Shown here piece after piece: positions 33,855-44,160 of a stretch of DNA of 64,000 nucleotides (position 1 is its first letter; every line of letters starts with the position of its first letter). The stretch comes from Buttiauxella sp. B2 (GTDB lineage Bacteria; Pseudomonadota; Gammaproteobacteria; Enterobacterales; Enterobacteriaceae). A program made the translations under genes and the position numbers. The DNA lies in contig NZ_VEXQ01000009.1 in assembly GCF_006376615.1 (NCBI RefSeq), forward strand, positions 62,001 through 126,000, given 5' to 3'. A model generated the notes under the pieces. That model saw nothing but the letters and a program-made list of their open reading frames with translations. It made no database searches and was not told the origin of the DNA.

Positions 33855-35841
33855 TATCATCGAGACTACTACTATCGAAACTACTTTTTCTGATCTGGGT
33901 CTTAACGACTCCATCCTTAAAGCCCTGAACGATCTGGGTTATGAAAAACCATCTCCAATCCAGGCAGAGTGTATTCCACAACTGCTGGCCGGCCGCGATG
34001 TACTGGGTATGGCCCAGACTGGTAGCGGCAAAACTGCAGCGTTCTCTTTACCGTTGCTGCACAACCTTGATCCAGAGCTGAAAGCACCACAAATCCTGGT
34101 GCTGGCACCTACCCGCGAACTGGCGGTTCAGGTTGCTGAAGCCATGACGGATTTCTCTAAACATATGCACGGCGTAAACGTTGTGGCCCTTTACGGTGGC
34201 CAGCGTTATGACGTGCAGCTGCGCGCCCTGCGTCAGGGACCACAAATTGTTGTTGGTACCCCAGGCCGCCTGCTTGATCACTTAAAACGCGGTACGCTGA
34301 ATCTGTCCAGCCTGAAAGGTCTGGTACTGGATGAAGCTGATGAAATGTTGCGTATGGGCTTCATCGAAGACGTTGAAACCATCATGGCGCAGATCCCAGA
34401 AGGTCATCAGACCGCTCTGTTCTCTGCAACTATGCCAGAAGCGATTCGTCGTATTACCCGTCGCTTCATGAAAGATCCACAGGAAGTTCGCATCCAATCT
34501 AGCGTGACGACTCGTCCGGACATCAGCCAGAGCTACTGGACTGTGCACGGTATGCGTAAAAACGAAGCGCTGGTCCGTTTCCTTGAGTCTGAAGATTTTG
34601 ATGCGGCGATCATCTTCGTTCGTACCAAAAACGCAACTCTGGAAGTGGCTGAAGCCCTTGAGCAAAGCGGCTACAACAGCGCAGCGCTGAACGGCGACAT
34701 GAACCAGGCTCTGCGTGAGCAGACTCTGGAACGTCTGAAAGACGGTCGTCTGGACATCCTGATTGCAACCGACGTTGCAGCTCGTGGCCTGGACGTTGAG
34801 CGTATCAGCCTGGTTGTTAACTACGACATCCCGATGGATTCTGAGTCTTACGTTCACCGTATCGGTCGTACCGGTCGTGCGGGTCGTGCTGGCCGTGCTC
34901 TGCTGTTTGTTGAGAACCGCGAGCGTCGTCTGCTGCGCAACATCGAACGCACCATGAAGCTGACTATTCCTGAAGTAGAACTGCCAAACCGTGAACTGCT
35001 GAGTGAGCGTCGTCTGGCTAAGTTCGCCGCTAAAGTTCAGCAACAACTGGATAGCAGCGATCTGGATCTGTACCGTGGCCTGTTGGCGAAAATCCAGCCT
35101 TCTGCTGAAGAAGAAATGGATATCGAAACTCTGGCTGCAGCACTGCTGAAAATGGCACAGGGTGAACGTCCTCTGATCTTGCCACCAGATGCACCAATGC
35201 GTCCTAAGCGTGAATTCCGTGAACGTGATGAGCGTTTCGAGCGTAGCGACCGTGCACCACGTGGCGATCGTGCAGATCGTGCACCACGCGGTGACCGCCC
35301 AGAACGTGGCGATCGTCCACAGCGTGATGGCGAAGCTCCAGCTCGTCGCGAACGTCGTGACGTTGGCGATATGGAACTGTACCGCATTGAAGTTGGCCGT
35401 GATGATGGTGTTGAAGTTCGTCACATTGTTGGCGCTATCGCTAACGAAGGCGACATCAGCAGCCGTTACATCGGTAACATCAAGCTGTTCGGTACTCACT
35501 CTACTATCGAGCTGCCAAAAGGCATGCCAGGTGAAATCCTGCAGCACTTTACCCGCACTCGTATTCTGAACAAACCAATGAATATGCAGTTGATGGGTGA
35601 TGCACAACCTCGTACTGACCGTGGCGGCGAACGTCGTGGCGGCGGCGCTGGCGGTGCAGGCCGTGCTTTCGGTAACGGTGGTGGTGAGCGTCGTGAAGGC
35701 GGCCGCGGTCCACGTCGTGATGGCCCAGCGGGTGCTGGTGCACCACGTAGCTTCAGCGGCGAACGTCGTGAAGGCGGTCGTGGCCCACGTCGTGAAGATG
35801 GCGGTGCAGCTCCTGCTCGTCGTCGTACTACCGAAGCTTAA
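33847..35841 (+). CDS. deaD: DeaD (CsdA), DEAD-box RNA helicase
   Basis: DeaD is a cold-shock RNA helicase acting in ribosome assembly, mRNA decay and translation of structured mRNAs. The product from the ATG at 33847 has 664 residues (E. coli 629). Motifs in order are Q motif ([10 protein letters not shown]), [26 protein letters not shown] in [11 protein letters not shown], and [12 protein letters not shown] DbpA-type RNA-binding domain (about 485-560) follows. The extra length lies in two low-complexity Arg/Gly/Asp-rich stretches (about 460-500 and the last 75 residues, with [12 protein letters not shown] repeated). Upstream in-frame ATGs at 33802 and 33838 are alternatives. Confidence 0.96.
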   Translation: MTDIIETTTIETTFSDLGLNDSILKALNDLGYEKPSPIQAECIPQLLAGRDVLGMAQTGSGKTAAFSLPLLHNLDPELKAPQILVLAPTRELAVQVAEAMTDFSKHMHGVNVVALYGGQRYDVQLRALRQGPQIVVGTPGRLLDHLKRGTLNLSSLKGLVLDEADEMLRMGFIEDVETIMAQIPEGHQTALFSATMPEAIRRITRRFMKDPQEVRIQSSVTTRPDISQSYWTVHGMRKNEALVRFLESEDFDAAIIFVRTKNATLEVAEALEQSGYNSAALNGDMNQALREQTLERLKDGRLDILIATDVAARGLDVERISLVVNYDIPMDSESYVHRIGRTGRAGRAGRALLFVENRERRLLRNIERTMKLTIPEVELPNRELLSERRLAKFAAKVQQQLDSSDLDLYRGLLAKIQPSAEEEMDIETLAAALLKMAQGERPLILPPDAPMRPKREFRERDERFERSDRAPRGDRADRAPRGDRPERGDRPQRDGEAPARRERRDVGDMELYRIEVGRDDGVEVRHIVGAIANEGDISSRYIGNIKLFGTHSTIELPKGMPGEILQHFTRTRILNKPMNMQLMGDAQPRTDRGGERRGGGAGGAGRAFGNGGGERREGGRGPRRDGPAGAGAPRSFSGERREGGRGPRREDGGAAPARRRTTEA

Positions 35842-35887
35842 TTGACAGAAGCTTACGCCTGCTGATTAACAGCAGACAGTAATAAAA

Positions 35888-35917
35888 GTCCCAGTTAAAC
35901 CAACTGGGATTTTTTTT
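35888..35917 (+). terminator. Rho-independent terminator after deaD
   Basis: The stem TCCCAGTT / AACTGGGA with loop AAACC is followed by eight T residues. Confidence 0.9.
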
Positions 35918-35925
35918 ATCCAAAT

Positions 35926-35945
35926 TGTACTCATGTACTGGTACA
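35926..35945 (+). promoter_or_regulatory. TrpR operator in the mtr promoter
   Basis: TGTACTCATGTACTGGTACA differs at one base from the E. coli mtr TrpR operator as I recall it. It overlaps a likely -10 hexamer TACAAT (35942-35947), so tryptophan-bound TrpR would block RNA polymerase. TyrR also acts at E. coli mtr; I could not place clear TyrR boxes here. Confidence 0.75.
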
Positions 35946-36000
35946 ATGTATCGCAGTAAACCTGTCGCTTCGACAGCTGTTCATCGTTTCAGGAATTCGT

Positions 36001-37245
36001 ATGGCAACCTTATCGACCACCCAGGTATCACCGTCTATTTTCGGCGGGGTAATGATTATTGGCGGGACTATTATTGGCGCTGGGATGTTTTCCCTGCCGG
36101 TGGTGATGTCGGGTGCGTGGTTTTTCTGGTCTGTAGCGGCACTGTTGGTGACCTGGTTTTGTATGCTGCATTCCGGTTTAATGATTTTGGAAGCCAACCT
36201 CAACTACCGTGTTGGTTCCAGTTTTGACACCGTTACTAAAGACTTATTGGGCAAAGGCTGGAATCTGATTAACGGTCTTTCCATCGCGTTTGTGCTCTAC
36301 ATACTGACTTATGCCTATATTTCGGCAAGTGGTTCGATTATCCATCATACGCTGGGCAAAATGTCTGTAGAATTCCCAGCGCGATTCGCTGGGTTGATTT
36401 TTGCATTGGTGGTCGCCTTTACTGTCTGGTTAAGCACCAGAGCAGTCAGCCGTATGACGACGATTGTTCTCGGTGCAAAAATCCTGACCTTCTTTATGAC
36501 GTTTGGCGGCCTGATGTGGCATATCGAACCCGCAACGTTGTTAGATAGCAAAGCGATAAATTCGAGCTATTTCCCGTATCTGCTGATGACACTACCATTT
36601 TGTCTCGCCTCGTTTGGCTACCACGGTAATGTGCCGAGCCTGATGAAGTATTACGGCAAAGATCCCCAAACCATTAAGCGCTGTTTGTTATGGGGAACGC
36701 TGATGGCGCTGGGGCTGTACATCATCTGGTTGGTTGGCAGCATGGGTAATATCCCACGCAGCGATTTTATCGCGATTGCGGATAAAGGCGGGAATATTGA
36801 TGTGCTGGTCGGTGCATTGAGCGGTGTGCTAAACAGTCGCACTCTGGACTTGTTGCTTATCGTGTTCTCCAACTTCGCCGTAGCCAGCTCATTCCTTGGG
36901 GTGACGTTAGGATTATTCGATTATTTGGCCGATCTGTTTAAATTCGACGACTCGCCAATGGGGCGGTTGAAAACCGCGCTGGTGACATTTATCCCGCCAA
37001 TGTTGGGTGGAGTTATCTGGCCTGATGGGTTTATCTACGCAATTGGTTTTGCGGGGCTGGCAGCAACTATCTGGGCGGCTATTGTTCCTGCACTTCTGGC
37101 AAAAGCCTCACGCAAAAAGTTTGGCAGCCCGCTTTATCGGGTTTGGGGAGGGAATAAAATGATTGTGCTGATACTCATCTTCGGCGTGACCAATGCCGCG
37201 ATCCACATCCTATCGAGCTTCGATTTACTGCCGGTTTATCATTAA
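36001..37245 (+). CDS. mtr: Mtr, high-affinity tryptophan permease
   Basis: Mtr is an inner-membrane proton-coupled tryptophan transporter of the aromatic amino acid permease family (AAAP). The 414-residue protein has the E. coli length and about eleven transmembrane helices. Conserved parts are [19 protein letters not shown] near the N-terminus and [19 protein letters not shown] in the middle. It is a single-gene unit with its own TrpR-type operator upstream and a terminator downstream. Confidence 0.96.
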   Translation: MATLSTTQVSPSIFGGVMIIGGTIIGAGMFSLPVVMSGAWFFWSVAALLVTWFCMLHSGLMILEANLNYRVGSSFDTVTKDLLGKGWNLINGLSIAFVLYILTYAYISASGSIIHHTLGKMSVEFPARFAGLIFALVVAFTVWLSTRAVSRMTTIVLGAKILTFFMTFGGLMWHIEPATLLDSKAINSSYFPYLLMTLPFCLASFGYHGNVPSLMKYYGKDPQTIKRCLLWGTLMALGLYIIWLVGSMGNIPRSDFIAIADKGGNIDVLVGALSGVLNSRTLDLLLIVFSNFAVASSFLGVTLGLFDYLADLFKFDDSPMGRLKTALVTFIPPMLGGVIWPDGFIYAIGFAGLAATIWAAIVPALLAKASRKKFGSPLYRVWGGNKMIVLILIFGVTNAAIHILSSFDLLPVYH

Positions 37246-37247
37246 AA

Positions 37248-37274
37248 ATTAGCCCCTCTGTTGAGGGGCTAATT
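37248..37274. terminator. Bidirectional terminator, mtr / yhbW
   Basis: The stem ATTAGCCCCTC / GAGGGGCTAAT separates the convergent mtr and yhbW genes. T-rich flanks are short on either side. Confidence 0.8.
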
Positions 37275-37276
37275 CG

Positions 37277-38287
37277 TTAATTCTTCAGGCTTTCATGCAC
37301 ATCCATCGCTAAACCAAATGAATGCATTCGAGCCTCGCTATCAAAAATTTGGCCGTTAACCATAATTTCGTCGGCCTGTGTTTCCCGCAGTAATGAAATC
37401 AGCCCGTGGCGTACTTTCGCTTTATCACCCACCAATGACATGCTTAATGCCTGTTGCACACCATACTTCTCTGCCGGGCTCCAGAAATTGTCCATATTTT
37501 CAATTGGAGGCGGCAACTGGCCTGTTTCACCACGACGCAATTTAACGAAGGCCTGCTGCATCGATGTGAACAGGAATTCAGCGTCGCGGTTGCTGTCGGC
37601 GGCGATGATATTAATGCACACCATTGCATACGGTTTTTCCAGGCGAGCAGACGGTTTGAATTGGGCACGGTAAAGTTGCAATGCCTGGAACAACATGTCT
37701 GGCGCAAAGTGCGAGGCAAATGCGAACGGCAGCCCAAGTTGTGCGGCAAGTTGTGCGCTATACAGGCTTGAACCCAGTAGCCAGACAGGAATTTTTGTGT
37801 TGTAACCAGGAACCGGGCGTACCGCTGGATTAGGATCTGTTGCGTCAAACCAGGATACTAACTCACTTACGTCACGCGGGAAATTATCGATATCACCACT
37901 CATATGGCGGCGTAATGCCATCATAGTGCGCTGATCGCTGCCCGGTGCTCGGCCTAATCCCAGGTCAATACGCCCTGGGTAGAGAGTTTCCAGCGTACCA
38001 AATTGCTCGGCGATGACTAACGGCGAATGGTTCGGCAACATTACGCCGCCAGAACCCAGGCGCAAAGTTTCTGTATTTGCCGCCAAATAACCAATCAGTA
38101 CCGATGTTGCCGCACTGGCAATACCCGTCATATTGTGGTGCTCAGCCAACCAGTAGCGGTGATATCCACGCTTTTCGGCAAGACGAGCTAAATCCAGAGA
38201 GCGATGAAATGCGTCACGAGGTTGGGAGCCTTGTGGAATAGGGGCTAAATCGAGTAAAGAGAACGGAACTTGGGTAATGTCAGACAT
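37277..38287 (-). CDS. yhbW: YhbW, luciferase-like monooxygenase family protein
   Basis: A 336-residue protein of the bacterial luciferase-like flavin monooxygenase superfamily (E. coli 335). The TIM-barrel signature segments [30 protein letters not shown] and [10 protein letters not shown] are clear. These proteins usually use reduced FMN (or F420 in other groups); the substrate of YhbW is unknown. It is monocistronic on the minus strand between mtr and ubiV. Confidence 0.93.
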   Translation of the reverse strand: MSDITQVPFSLLDLAPIPQGSQPRDAFHRSLDLARLAEKRGYHRYWLAEHHNMTGIASAATSVLIGYLAANTETLRLGSGGVMLPNHSPLVIAEQFGTLETLYPGRIDLGLGRAPGSDQRTMMALRRHMSGDIDNFPRDVSELVSWFDATDPNPAVRPVPGYNTKIPVWLLGSSLYSAQLAAQLGLPFAFASHFAPDMLFQALQLYRAQFKPSARLEKPYAMVCINIIAADSNRDAEFLFTSMQQAFVKLRRGETGQLPPPIENMDNFWSPAEKYGVQQALSMSLVGDKAKVRHGLISLLRETQADEIMVNGQIFDSEARMHSFGLAMDVHESLKN

Positions 38288-38390
38288 AACGGCTCACTTT
38301 GTTAGACGAAGTGGGTAACTTCGTTTGCTGATAATTAGCCTCAGTATTGCGCAAAAACATCAACATTTAAGTAACAAAGTGAGCCTTTTC

Positions 38391-39275
38391 TCAGCTCTGA
38401 GTTACCAGCTCTAAACCAGCAACGCGCCGCCAGTAACCATTACAATCATTTTGCTGTGTCAGAGTTAAAGGTGCACTGCCGTTTTCATTTTTGCGGAACT
38501 CTTCCAGAACTCGCAGCGTTTCCATCCCCATCGGTGATAAACGGACCATATCAACCAGCCCTTTCATCGAAGCCAGTTCGTTTCCAAGGTTGTAAACATA
38601 GCCGCTCATGGTTTGAATTCCGTTGAGCACAAACACTTGCTGATTTTCCTGGGAAAGCATGTTGCGCCCTACTGGATATTTAATGCAGCAGGTTTCGCAT
38701 TCATCTTTTGGCTTATCTTCGGAACGTGCAGTAAAGCAACGTGCTGAATAGGCTAGCGGCAGATGTCCGTAGCTAAGAACTTCAACTTCAAATTTGTTGC
38801 GGATACCCAACTCATCACACTGAATGAGCATGTTTGCCAGCCAGTCACGCGATAGTTCAACCGGCATGCACCAACGAACCATGCCTTGTTTCAGTAGCAA
38901 CCGTAGCGTTACCGCGTTATAGCAGTTGAGTGCATGTCCCGCGACAAAAGGAAGCTTGCGCTCTGCTGCCATGTTCACAGCACCCAGGTCATTGGCTTCA
39001 ATCAAGAAATCGCCATTCTCGACATAGCGCTTTAACTCGTTGAGCTCAGAAGGAGCTTGAACCAGAGCCAAAGTGGAAAGCACGACTTGCTTGCCCTGAA
39101 CTGCGAGGCTTTTCGCCATATCCAGCCAGTCACTTGTTTTTGTAGCGCGACGTTTGCTACATATCGACTCACCAAGATAAATAGTCTCGGCGTTGCTGTT
39201 TGCTGCAGCCTGATAAAATTTTTCTAGCGTTTCTTTTGGCCAATAGTACAGCACTGGCCCTAATGAATATTTCAT
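38391..39275 (-). CDS. ubiV: UbiV, anaerobic ubiquinone hydroxylation protein (U32 family)
   Basis: UbiV forms a heterodimer with UbiU and takes part in oxygen-independent hydroxylation steps of ubiquinone synthesis. The start at 39275 gives 294 residues (E. coli 292). The conserved cysteines expected to hold a 4Fe-4S cluster appear in GESICSKRRATK and in the cluster CFTARSEDKPKDECETCC. The reading from 39293 overlaps ubiU and is less likely. It follows ubiU by 8 bp. Confidence 0.94.
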   Translation of the reverse strand: MKYSLGPVLYYWPKETLEKFYQAAANSNAETIYLGESICSKRRATKTSDWLDMAKSLAVQGKQVVLSTLALVQAPSELNELKRYVENGDFLIEANDLGAVNMAAERKLPFVAGHALNCYNAVTLRLLLKQGMVRWCMPVELSRDWLANMLIQCDELGIRNKFEVEVLSYGHLPLAYSARCFTARSEDKPKDECETCCIKYPVGRNMLSQENQQVFVLNGIQTMSGYVYNLGNELASMKGLVDMVRLSPMGMETLRVLEEFRKNENGSAPLTLTQQNDCNGYWRRVAGLELVTQS

Positions 39276-39283
39276 GGTCATTC

Positions 39284-40279
39284 CTACTGCCATTTACGGT
39301 GATAGGCACCGAGAGTGGTTTGCGTGCCTTCAGCCATTGCACCCAGAGCTTCCATCCATGCAGGTTGTGCCTGGTAGTTTTCAGGGTTCGCCATACAGCG
39401 GTCGATGGCCTGACGCCATACTTTGGCCACCTGGCTGACATATGCCGGGCTGCGCTGGCGGCCTTCAATTTTCACCGAAGCAATATTTGCCGCGAGTAAT
39501 TCAGGCAGCAGTTCAAGCGTGTTCAGGCTGGTTGGTTCTTCAAGAGCATGGTATTTCTGGTCATCAACCAAATAGCGCCCTTTACACAGCGTCGGATAAC
39601 CGGCATTTTCACCATCCTGATACCTGTCAATCAGCACATCATTAAGGCGCGATTCAAGACCCTGCGGTGTTTGCTGCCAACGGACAAAACGCGCCGGAGA
39701 ACAAGCGCCCACAGTATTCGGTGATTCACCGGTCAAATAAGAAGAAAGATAGCAGCGACCTTCCGCCATGATGCACAGGCTACCAAAGGCAAAAACCTCC
39801 AGCGGTACGGGAGTCACACGGGCTAGCTGTTTCACCTGATGAATGGATAACACGCGTGGTAAAACAACACGAGCAACGTCGAAATGGCGATGATAAAAGC
39901 GAATTGCTTCTTCGTTGGTGGCGGAGGCTTGTACCGAAACATGGCGCTCGATATGCGGGTAACGCTCTGACGCATACTCAAGCATCGCCAGATCAGCCAG
40001 AATTAGGGCATCGGCCCCGAGTTGCGCTGCCATATCCACTGCTCGTTGCCAGCGCGCATAGCCGTCCGGGTGCGCAAACGTATTGATAGCGATATGAAGC
40101 TTACGGCCACGTTGATGCACGTAACTTACCGCTTCTTGCAGTTTCTTCTCCGTGAAATTCAGTCCAGCAAAATGGCGAGCGTTGGTATCATCTTTAAGGC
40201 CAATGTAAACCGCATCGGCACCATTATCGATGGCCGCTTTCAACGCCGGTAAGTTTCCAGCTGGGCAAAGCAACTCCAT
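39284..40279 (-). CDS. ubiU: UbiU, anaerobic ubiquinone hydroxylation protein (U32 family)
   Basis: UbiU is the partner of UbiV and belongs to the U32 peptidase-like family. The 331-residue protein matches E. coli in length. It starts MELLCPAGNLPALKAAIDNG and carries the U32 segment FAFGSLCIMAEGRCYLSSYLTG, quoted here as FAFGSLCIMAEG and GRCYLSSYLTG, with Fe-S ligating cysteines. Further cysteines lie in VGACSPA and PTLCKGRY. It is divergent from ubiT, the third gene of the anaerobic pathway. Confidence 0.95.
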   Translation of the reverse strand: MELLCPAGNLPALKAAIDNGADAVYIGLKDDTNARHFAGLNFTEKKLQEAVSYVHQRGRKLHIAINTFAHPDGYARWQRAVDMAAQLGADALILADLAMLEYASERYPHIERHVSVQASATNEEAIRFYHRHFDVARVVLPRVLSIHQVKQLARVTPVPLEVFAFGSLCIMAEGRCYLSSYLTGESPNTVGACSPARFVRWQQTPQGLESRLNDVLIDRYQDGENAGYPTLCKGRYLVDDQKYHALEEPTSLNTLELLPELLAANIASVKIEGRQRSPAYVSQVAKVWRQAIDRCMANPENYQAQPAWMEALGAMAEGTQTTLGAYHRKWQ

Positions 40280-40525
40280 AATTTATCCTGAATCATCGGG
40301 TAACCTCAGAGGTAACCCATGCAGCCCTAAGGTAGGCGGCAAAATTGTTAACGAACTGGGATTTTAGATAACCCGGCGGCGACAAATTTTGATTTAAGGC
40401 AGCTAATGGCGTATTGATGAGCCTTATAAGTGCTATCGATAACTCGCGCAATTGTTGATTTGCACCGCTACGGAGAATGGTTGGTGTGGCAAAATAGCGG
40501 TTAAATTTTTCAAGGAGTAGAGCTC

Positions 40526-41050
40526 GTGCTGGATAAATTGCGTTCACGCCTGGTCCATCTTGGCCCGTCATTGTTGAGAACACCGGTTAAACTGACACCC
40601 TTTGCTCTGAAGCGTCAGGTACTTGAACAAGTGCTTGGATGGCAGTTTCGGCAGGCTCTCGCCGAGGGTGAACTCGAATTTCTGGAGGATCGCTGGTTAA
40701 GTATTGAAGTACGCGATCTCGGTCTGAAGTGGTTTACTTCGGTGCAAGATAATAAGCTGGTGGTACGTGAAGATGCTCCGGCAGATGTTAGTTTCAGCGC
40801 GACCGCTAACGATCTGCTGCTGATAGCCGCACGTAAACAAGATCCTGATACCTTATTTTTCCAGCGCCGCCTGGTGATTGAAGGTGACACTGAGCTGGGT
40901 CTTTATGTCAAAAATTTAATGGATGCCATTGAGCTGGATGCAATGCCGAAACCTTTACGCATGCTACTGCTGCAACTGGCTGATTTTGTCGAAGCAGGAA
41001 TGAACCACAAACCTGCTCCAGAAAGTAACTCGGTAGGTGAGCCATGCTAA
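40526..41050 (+). CDS. ubiT: UbiT, SCP2-domain anaerobic ubiquinone factor
   Basis: UbiT is a lipid-binding SCP2-domain protein needed with UbiU and UbiV for oxygen-independent ubiquinone synthesis, probably presenting the prenylated intermediates. The 174-residue product has the E. coli length. The SCP2 core runs from about 45 to 145 (DVSFSATANDLLLIAARKQDPDTLFFQRRL, seen as ATANDLLLIAARKQD and LFFQRRLVIEGDTELG). The upstream gap shared with ubiU has several TTGAT half-sites but no complete FNR box. The 3' end overlaps yhbS by 7 bp. Confidence 0.94.
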   Translation: MLDKLRSRLVHLGPSLLRTPVKLTPFALKRQVLEQVLGWQFRQALAEGELEFLEDRWLSIEVRDLGLKWFTSVQDNKLVVREDAPADVSFSATANDLLLIAARKQDPDTLFFQRRLVIEGDTELGLYVKNLMDAIELDAMPKPLRMLLLQLADFVEAGMNHKPAPESNSVGEPC

Positions 41051-41550
41051 TTCGTGTAGAAATACCTATTGATGCTCCAGGCATCGACGCTTTACTCCGC
41101 CGTTCTTTTAAAGGAAATGGTGAAGCGGATTTAGTGAAGGATTTGCGGGAGGACGGCCTGTTAACTCTGGGTATCGTTGCCACAGATGATGAAGGCCAGG
41201 TTATCGGTTACGCCGCATTTAGTCCCGTCGCAGTAGAAGGTGAAGAGCTTCAGTGGGTTGGCCTTGCGCCACTTGCTGTAGACGAAGCTTACCGTGGTCA
41301 GGGTCTGGCAAAACAACTGGTATACGAAGGGCTGGATTCACTCAATGAATTTGGCTACGCGGCGGTGGTTACTTTAGGTGAACCGGCTATGTACGGGCGC
41401 TTTGGTTTTGTTCCTGCAGCACAGTTTGCTTTACGTTGTACCTGGCCCGATACCGAAGCTTGCTTCTTGATTCATCCGTTGGCTGAAGACGCGCTAAATG
41501 GTGTGAGCGGCCTGGTTGAATATCACGAGCACTTCAATCGCGAATTTTAA
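41044..41550 (+). CDS. yhbS: YhbS, GNAT-family acetyltransferase
   Basis: A 168-residue N-acetyltransferase of the GNAT fold. The acetyl-CoA binding motif is in [19 protein letters not shown] (here [18 protein letters not shown]), with the QGLAKQL pyrophosphate loop, and the segment [14 protein letters not shown] is typical of the subfamily. It overlaps the end of ubiT and faces yhbQ, whose 3' end it overlaps by 17 bp on the opposite strand. The substrate is unknown. Confidence 0.92.
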   Translation: MLIRVEIPIDAPGIDALLRRSFKGNGEADLVKDLREDGLLTLGIVATDDEGQVIGYAAFSPVAVEGEELQWVGLAPLAVDEAYRGQGLAKQLVYEGLDSLNEFGYAAVVTLGEPAMYGRFGFVPAAQFALRCTWPDTEACFLIHPLAEDALNGVSGLVEYHEHFNREF

Positions 41551-41842
41551 TTTCTTGGGTCTTTTGAAGGTCTGCCAGCAGATCTTCAAAAGATAATTTC
41601 CCTGCTACTAACATCTCTTTCTGCATTTTAGTCAGCTGTTTTATACGATATTCCAGGCGCAAAGCTGATGAGCGATCGCCCACCAGATGACTAAACGCCA
41701 ATTTCAGTTCACCTTTTCCGCGTAGCGCTTTCGCCCCTTTTCCAGACTGGTGTTGACCAAAACGACGTACCACATCGGTAGTGATGCCGGTATACAAACG
41801 GTTATCGAGAGTACGGACTAAATACAAATACCAGGATGACAT
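41534..41842 (-). CDS. yhbQ: YhbQ, GIY-YIG domain protein
   Basis: A 102-residue protein made of a single GIY-YIG nuclease domain, with [18 protein letters not shown] as the motif (Y-L-V in place of G-I-Y, and Y-T-G as the second part). [15 protein letters not shown] and [11 protein letters not shown] follow. E. coli YhbQ has 100 residues and has been linked to DNA damage. It is the only minus-strand gene between ubiT and yraQ, and overlaps yhbS tail to tail. Confidence 0.92.
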   Translation of the reverse strand: MSSWYLYLVRTLDNRLYTGITTDVVRRFGQHQSGKGAKALRGKGELKLAFSHLVGDRSSALRLEYRIKQLTKMQKEMLVAGKLSFEDLLADLQKTQEIKIRD

Positions 41843-41844
41843 AA

Positions 41845-42336
<492 letters not shown>

Positions 42337-42351
42337 GCGAAAGGAGAACTT

Positions 42352-43002
42352 ATGAGTCGGGTTTTGATTACGGGGGCCACAGGCCTGATCGGTGGGCACT
42401 TACTACGTATGCTGATTGATGAACCGCAAGTCAGCCACATCGTTGCTGCAACACGGCGTCCAGTACCGCCGATGAACAAAGTCACTAATCCTTACGATCT
42501 ACAGTTAAGTGATGCTTTAACGCAATTAACCGAACCGCTTGATATCGTTTTTTGCTGCCTTGGCACCACGATGCGTGAGGCAGGTAGTAAAGAAGCGTTC
42601 GTTCTGGCGGATTACACACTGGTGGTGGACACTGCGATAACAGGCCTGCGTTTGGGCGCGAAACAGATGCTGGTGGTCAGTGCGATTGGTGCTAACAGTA
42701 AATCGCCATTTTTTTATAATCGGGTAAAAGGTGAAATGGAAGCAGCGCTGATAGCACAAGACTGGCCGCATCTAACGATTGCTCGCCCATCCATGTTGCT
42801 CGGGCATCGTGAATCACAACGCTTTAACGAATCGCTTTTTGCCCCCTTGTTTAAAATCATGCCTGGCAAATGGAAATCAATCGAAGCACGGGATGTGGCA
42901 AAGGCAATGTTGCACGAAGCGTTTTCCCCTTCGCACGATGGCGTGAACATTCTGGACTCACGTCAGTTGCGCGAAATCGCAGCTCGAACAGCGATTTCTT
43001 AG
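42352..43002 (+). CDS. yraR: YraR, NAD(P)-binding Rossmann-fold protein
   Basis: A 216-residue atypical short-chain dehydrogenase-like protein (E. coli YraR 211). The dinucleotide-binding motif is [16 protein letters not shown], and [25 protein letters not shown] and [11 protein letters not shown] follow, the pattern of the Htatip2/Yra family. AAAGGAG precedes the ATG. The substrate is unknown. In E. coli yhbO lies between yhbP and yraR; here the two genes are only 15 bp apart and yhbO is absent. Confidence 0.92.
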   Translation: MSRVLITGATGLIGGHLLRMLIDEPQVSHIVAATRRPVPPMNKVTNPYDLQLSDALTQLTEPLDIVFCCLGTTMREAGSKEAFVLADYTLVVDTAITGLRLGAKQMLVVSAIGANSKSPFFYNRVKGEMEAALIAQDWPHLTIARPSMLLGHRESQRFNESLFAPLFKIMPGKWKSIEARDVAKAMLHEAFSPSHDGVNILDSRQLREIAARTAIS

Positions 43003-43092
43003 CGTTACCTTTCCAATACCCTGACAGTAGTCGTATTATTCATTCCAATAAAATAATACAAATCGTCTTTTTTGATCTCAGGGTAATGTTCA

Positions 43093-44139
43093 ATGCAAAC
43101 TCAAACTTCACTGCGTGTGGACGAAAAATCGTTCGCCTGGTGGAAACCAGTCCTGTTTTTTGCCGTGGTCATTGTTGGCTTGTGGGTAGTGAAATGGCAG
43201 CCGTATTACGGCAAAGCCTTCACTGCCGCCGAAACGCACAGTATCGGTAAATCCATTATTGCCCAGCCGGAAGCTAATCTATTCAAAGCGGCGTGGGACT
43301 ATGCAATGGTCTACTTCCTTGCCGTATGGAAAGCCGCAGTATTGGGTGTACTTTTAGGTTCGCTGATTCAAGTACTGATCCCACAAAACTGGTTGCTACG
43401 AACCCTCGGCCAGTCTCGTTTTAGCGGTACTCTATTTGGCACACTTTTCTCACTGCCTGGCATGATGTGTACTTGCTGCGCAGCGCCTGTCGCGGTAGGA
43501 ATGCGACGTCAGTCGGTTTCTATGGGCGGAGCGCTAGCGTTTTGGCTGGGTAACCCGTTACTGAACCCGGCGACACTTGTATTTATGGGATTTGTACTCG
43601 GTTGGCAGTTTGTTTTAATTCGCGTCATTGCTGGGATTATCACGGTATTAGGTGTGGCGACTCTTGTGCAACATTGGGTGAAGGACCAGCCTCAAACCAC
43701 CGATATCCCACAACCTGTTATCGCCACAGCGCAGGTGCAAGGCAACTTCCTACAACGTTGGATGAAAGCTCTGTGGAATTTGTTCTGGAGCACGATCCCG
43801 GTTTATATCATCGCGGTTCTGGTTCTGGGGGCTGCTCGTGTTTGGTTGTTCCCGCATGCTGATGGCATGGTGGATAACACACTGTTCTGGGTGATTGCGA
43901 TGGCGATTGCCGGCTGCCTGTTTGTGATCCCCACTGCGGCTGAAATCCCAATTATACAGACCATGATGCTGGCGGGAATGGGGATGGCTCCAGCACTGGC
44001 CTTGTTGATAACTTTGCCAGCCCTGAGTCTTCCATCATTAGTTATGCTGCATAAGGCGTTTCCCGCTAAAGCGCTGTGGTTAGCGGGTGGTCTGGTGGCG
44101 TTGAGTGGGGCGATTGTTGGCGCGTTGGCTCTAATATAA
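43093..44139 (+). CDS. yraQ: YraQ, predicted permease (DUF318/ArsP-like)
   Basis: A 348-residue inner-membrane permease (E. coli 346) of the ArsP_1/DUF318 family with about eight to nine transmembrane helices. The family motif with adjacent cysteines is clear: SLPGMMCTCCAAPVAVGMRR. PTAAEIPIIQTMMLAGMG lies near the end. Some relatives export organoarsenicals; YraQ itself is uncharacterised. It ends at a terminator shared with nrdG, at the junction of two chromosome segments that are distant in E. coli. Confidence 0.92.
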   Translation: MQTQTSLRVDEKSFAWWKPVLFFAVVIVGLWVVKWQPYYGKAFTAAETHSIGKSIIAQPEANLFKAAWDYAMVYFLAVWKAAVLGVLLGSLIQVLIPQNWLLRTLGQSRFSGTLFGTLFSLPGMMCTCCAAPVAVGMRRQSVSMGGALAFWLGNPLLNPATLVFMGFVLGWQFVLIRVIAGIITVLGVATLVQHWVKDQPQTTDIPQPVIATAQVQGNFLQRWMKALWNLFWSTIPVYIIAVLVLGAARVWLFPHADGMVDNTLFWVIAMAIAGCLFVIPTAAEIPIIQTMMLAGMGMAPALALLITLPALSLPSLVMLHKAFPAKALWLAGGLVALSGAIVGALALI

Positions 44140-44140
44140 A

Positions 44141-44160
44141 AAAGCCCCGTAGGGGCTTTA
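44141..44160. terminator. Bidirectional terminator, yraQ / nrdG
   Basis: AAAGCCCC / GGGGCTTT with a 3-nt loop sits directly after the yraQ stop. Its right end includes the nrdG stop codon. Both convergent genes appear to use it. Confidence 0.82.

Noticed and set aside
34282-35607. Long antisense open frame (441 codons) within deaD
   Set aside because: Stop-free antisense frame produced by biased codon use of deaD; protein is His/Thr/Phe rich without motifs. Similar antisense frames in infB, pnp, murA and ftsH were rejected for the same reason.
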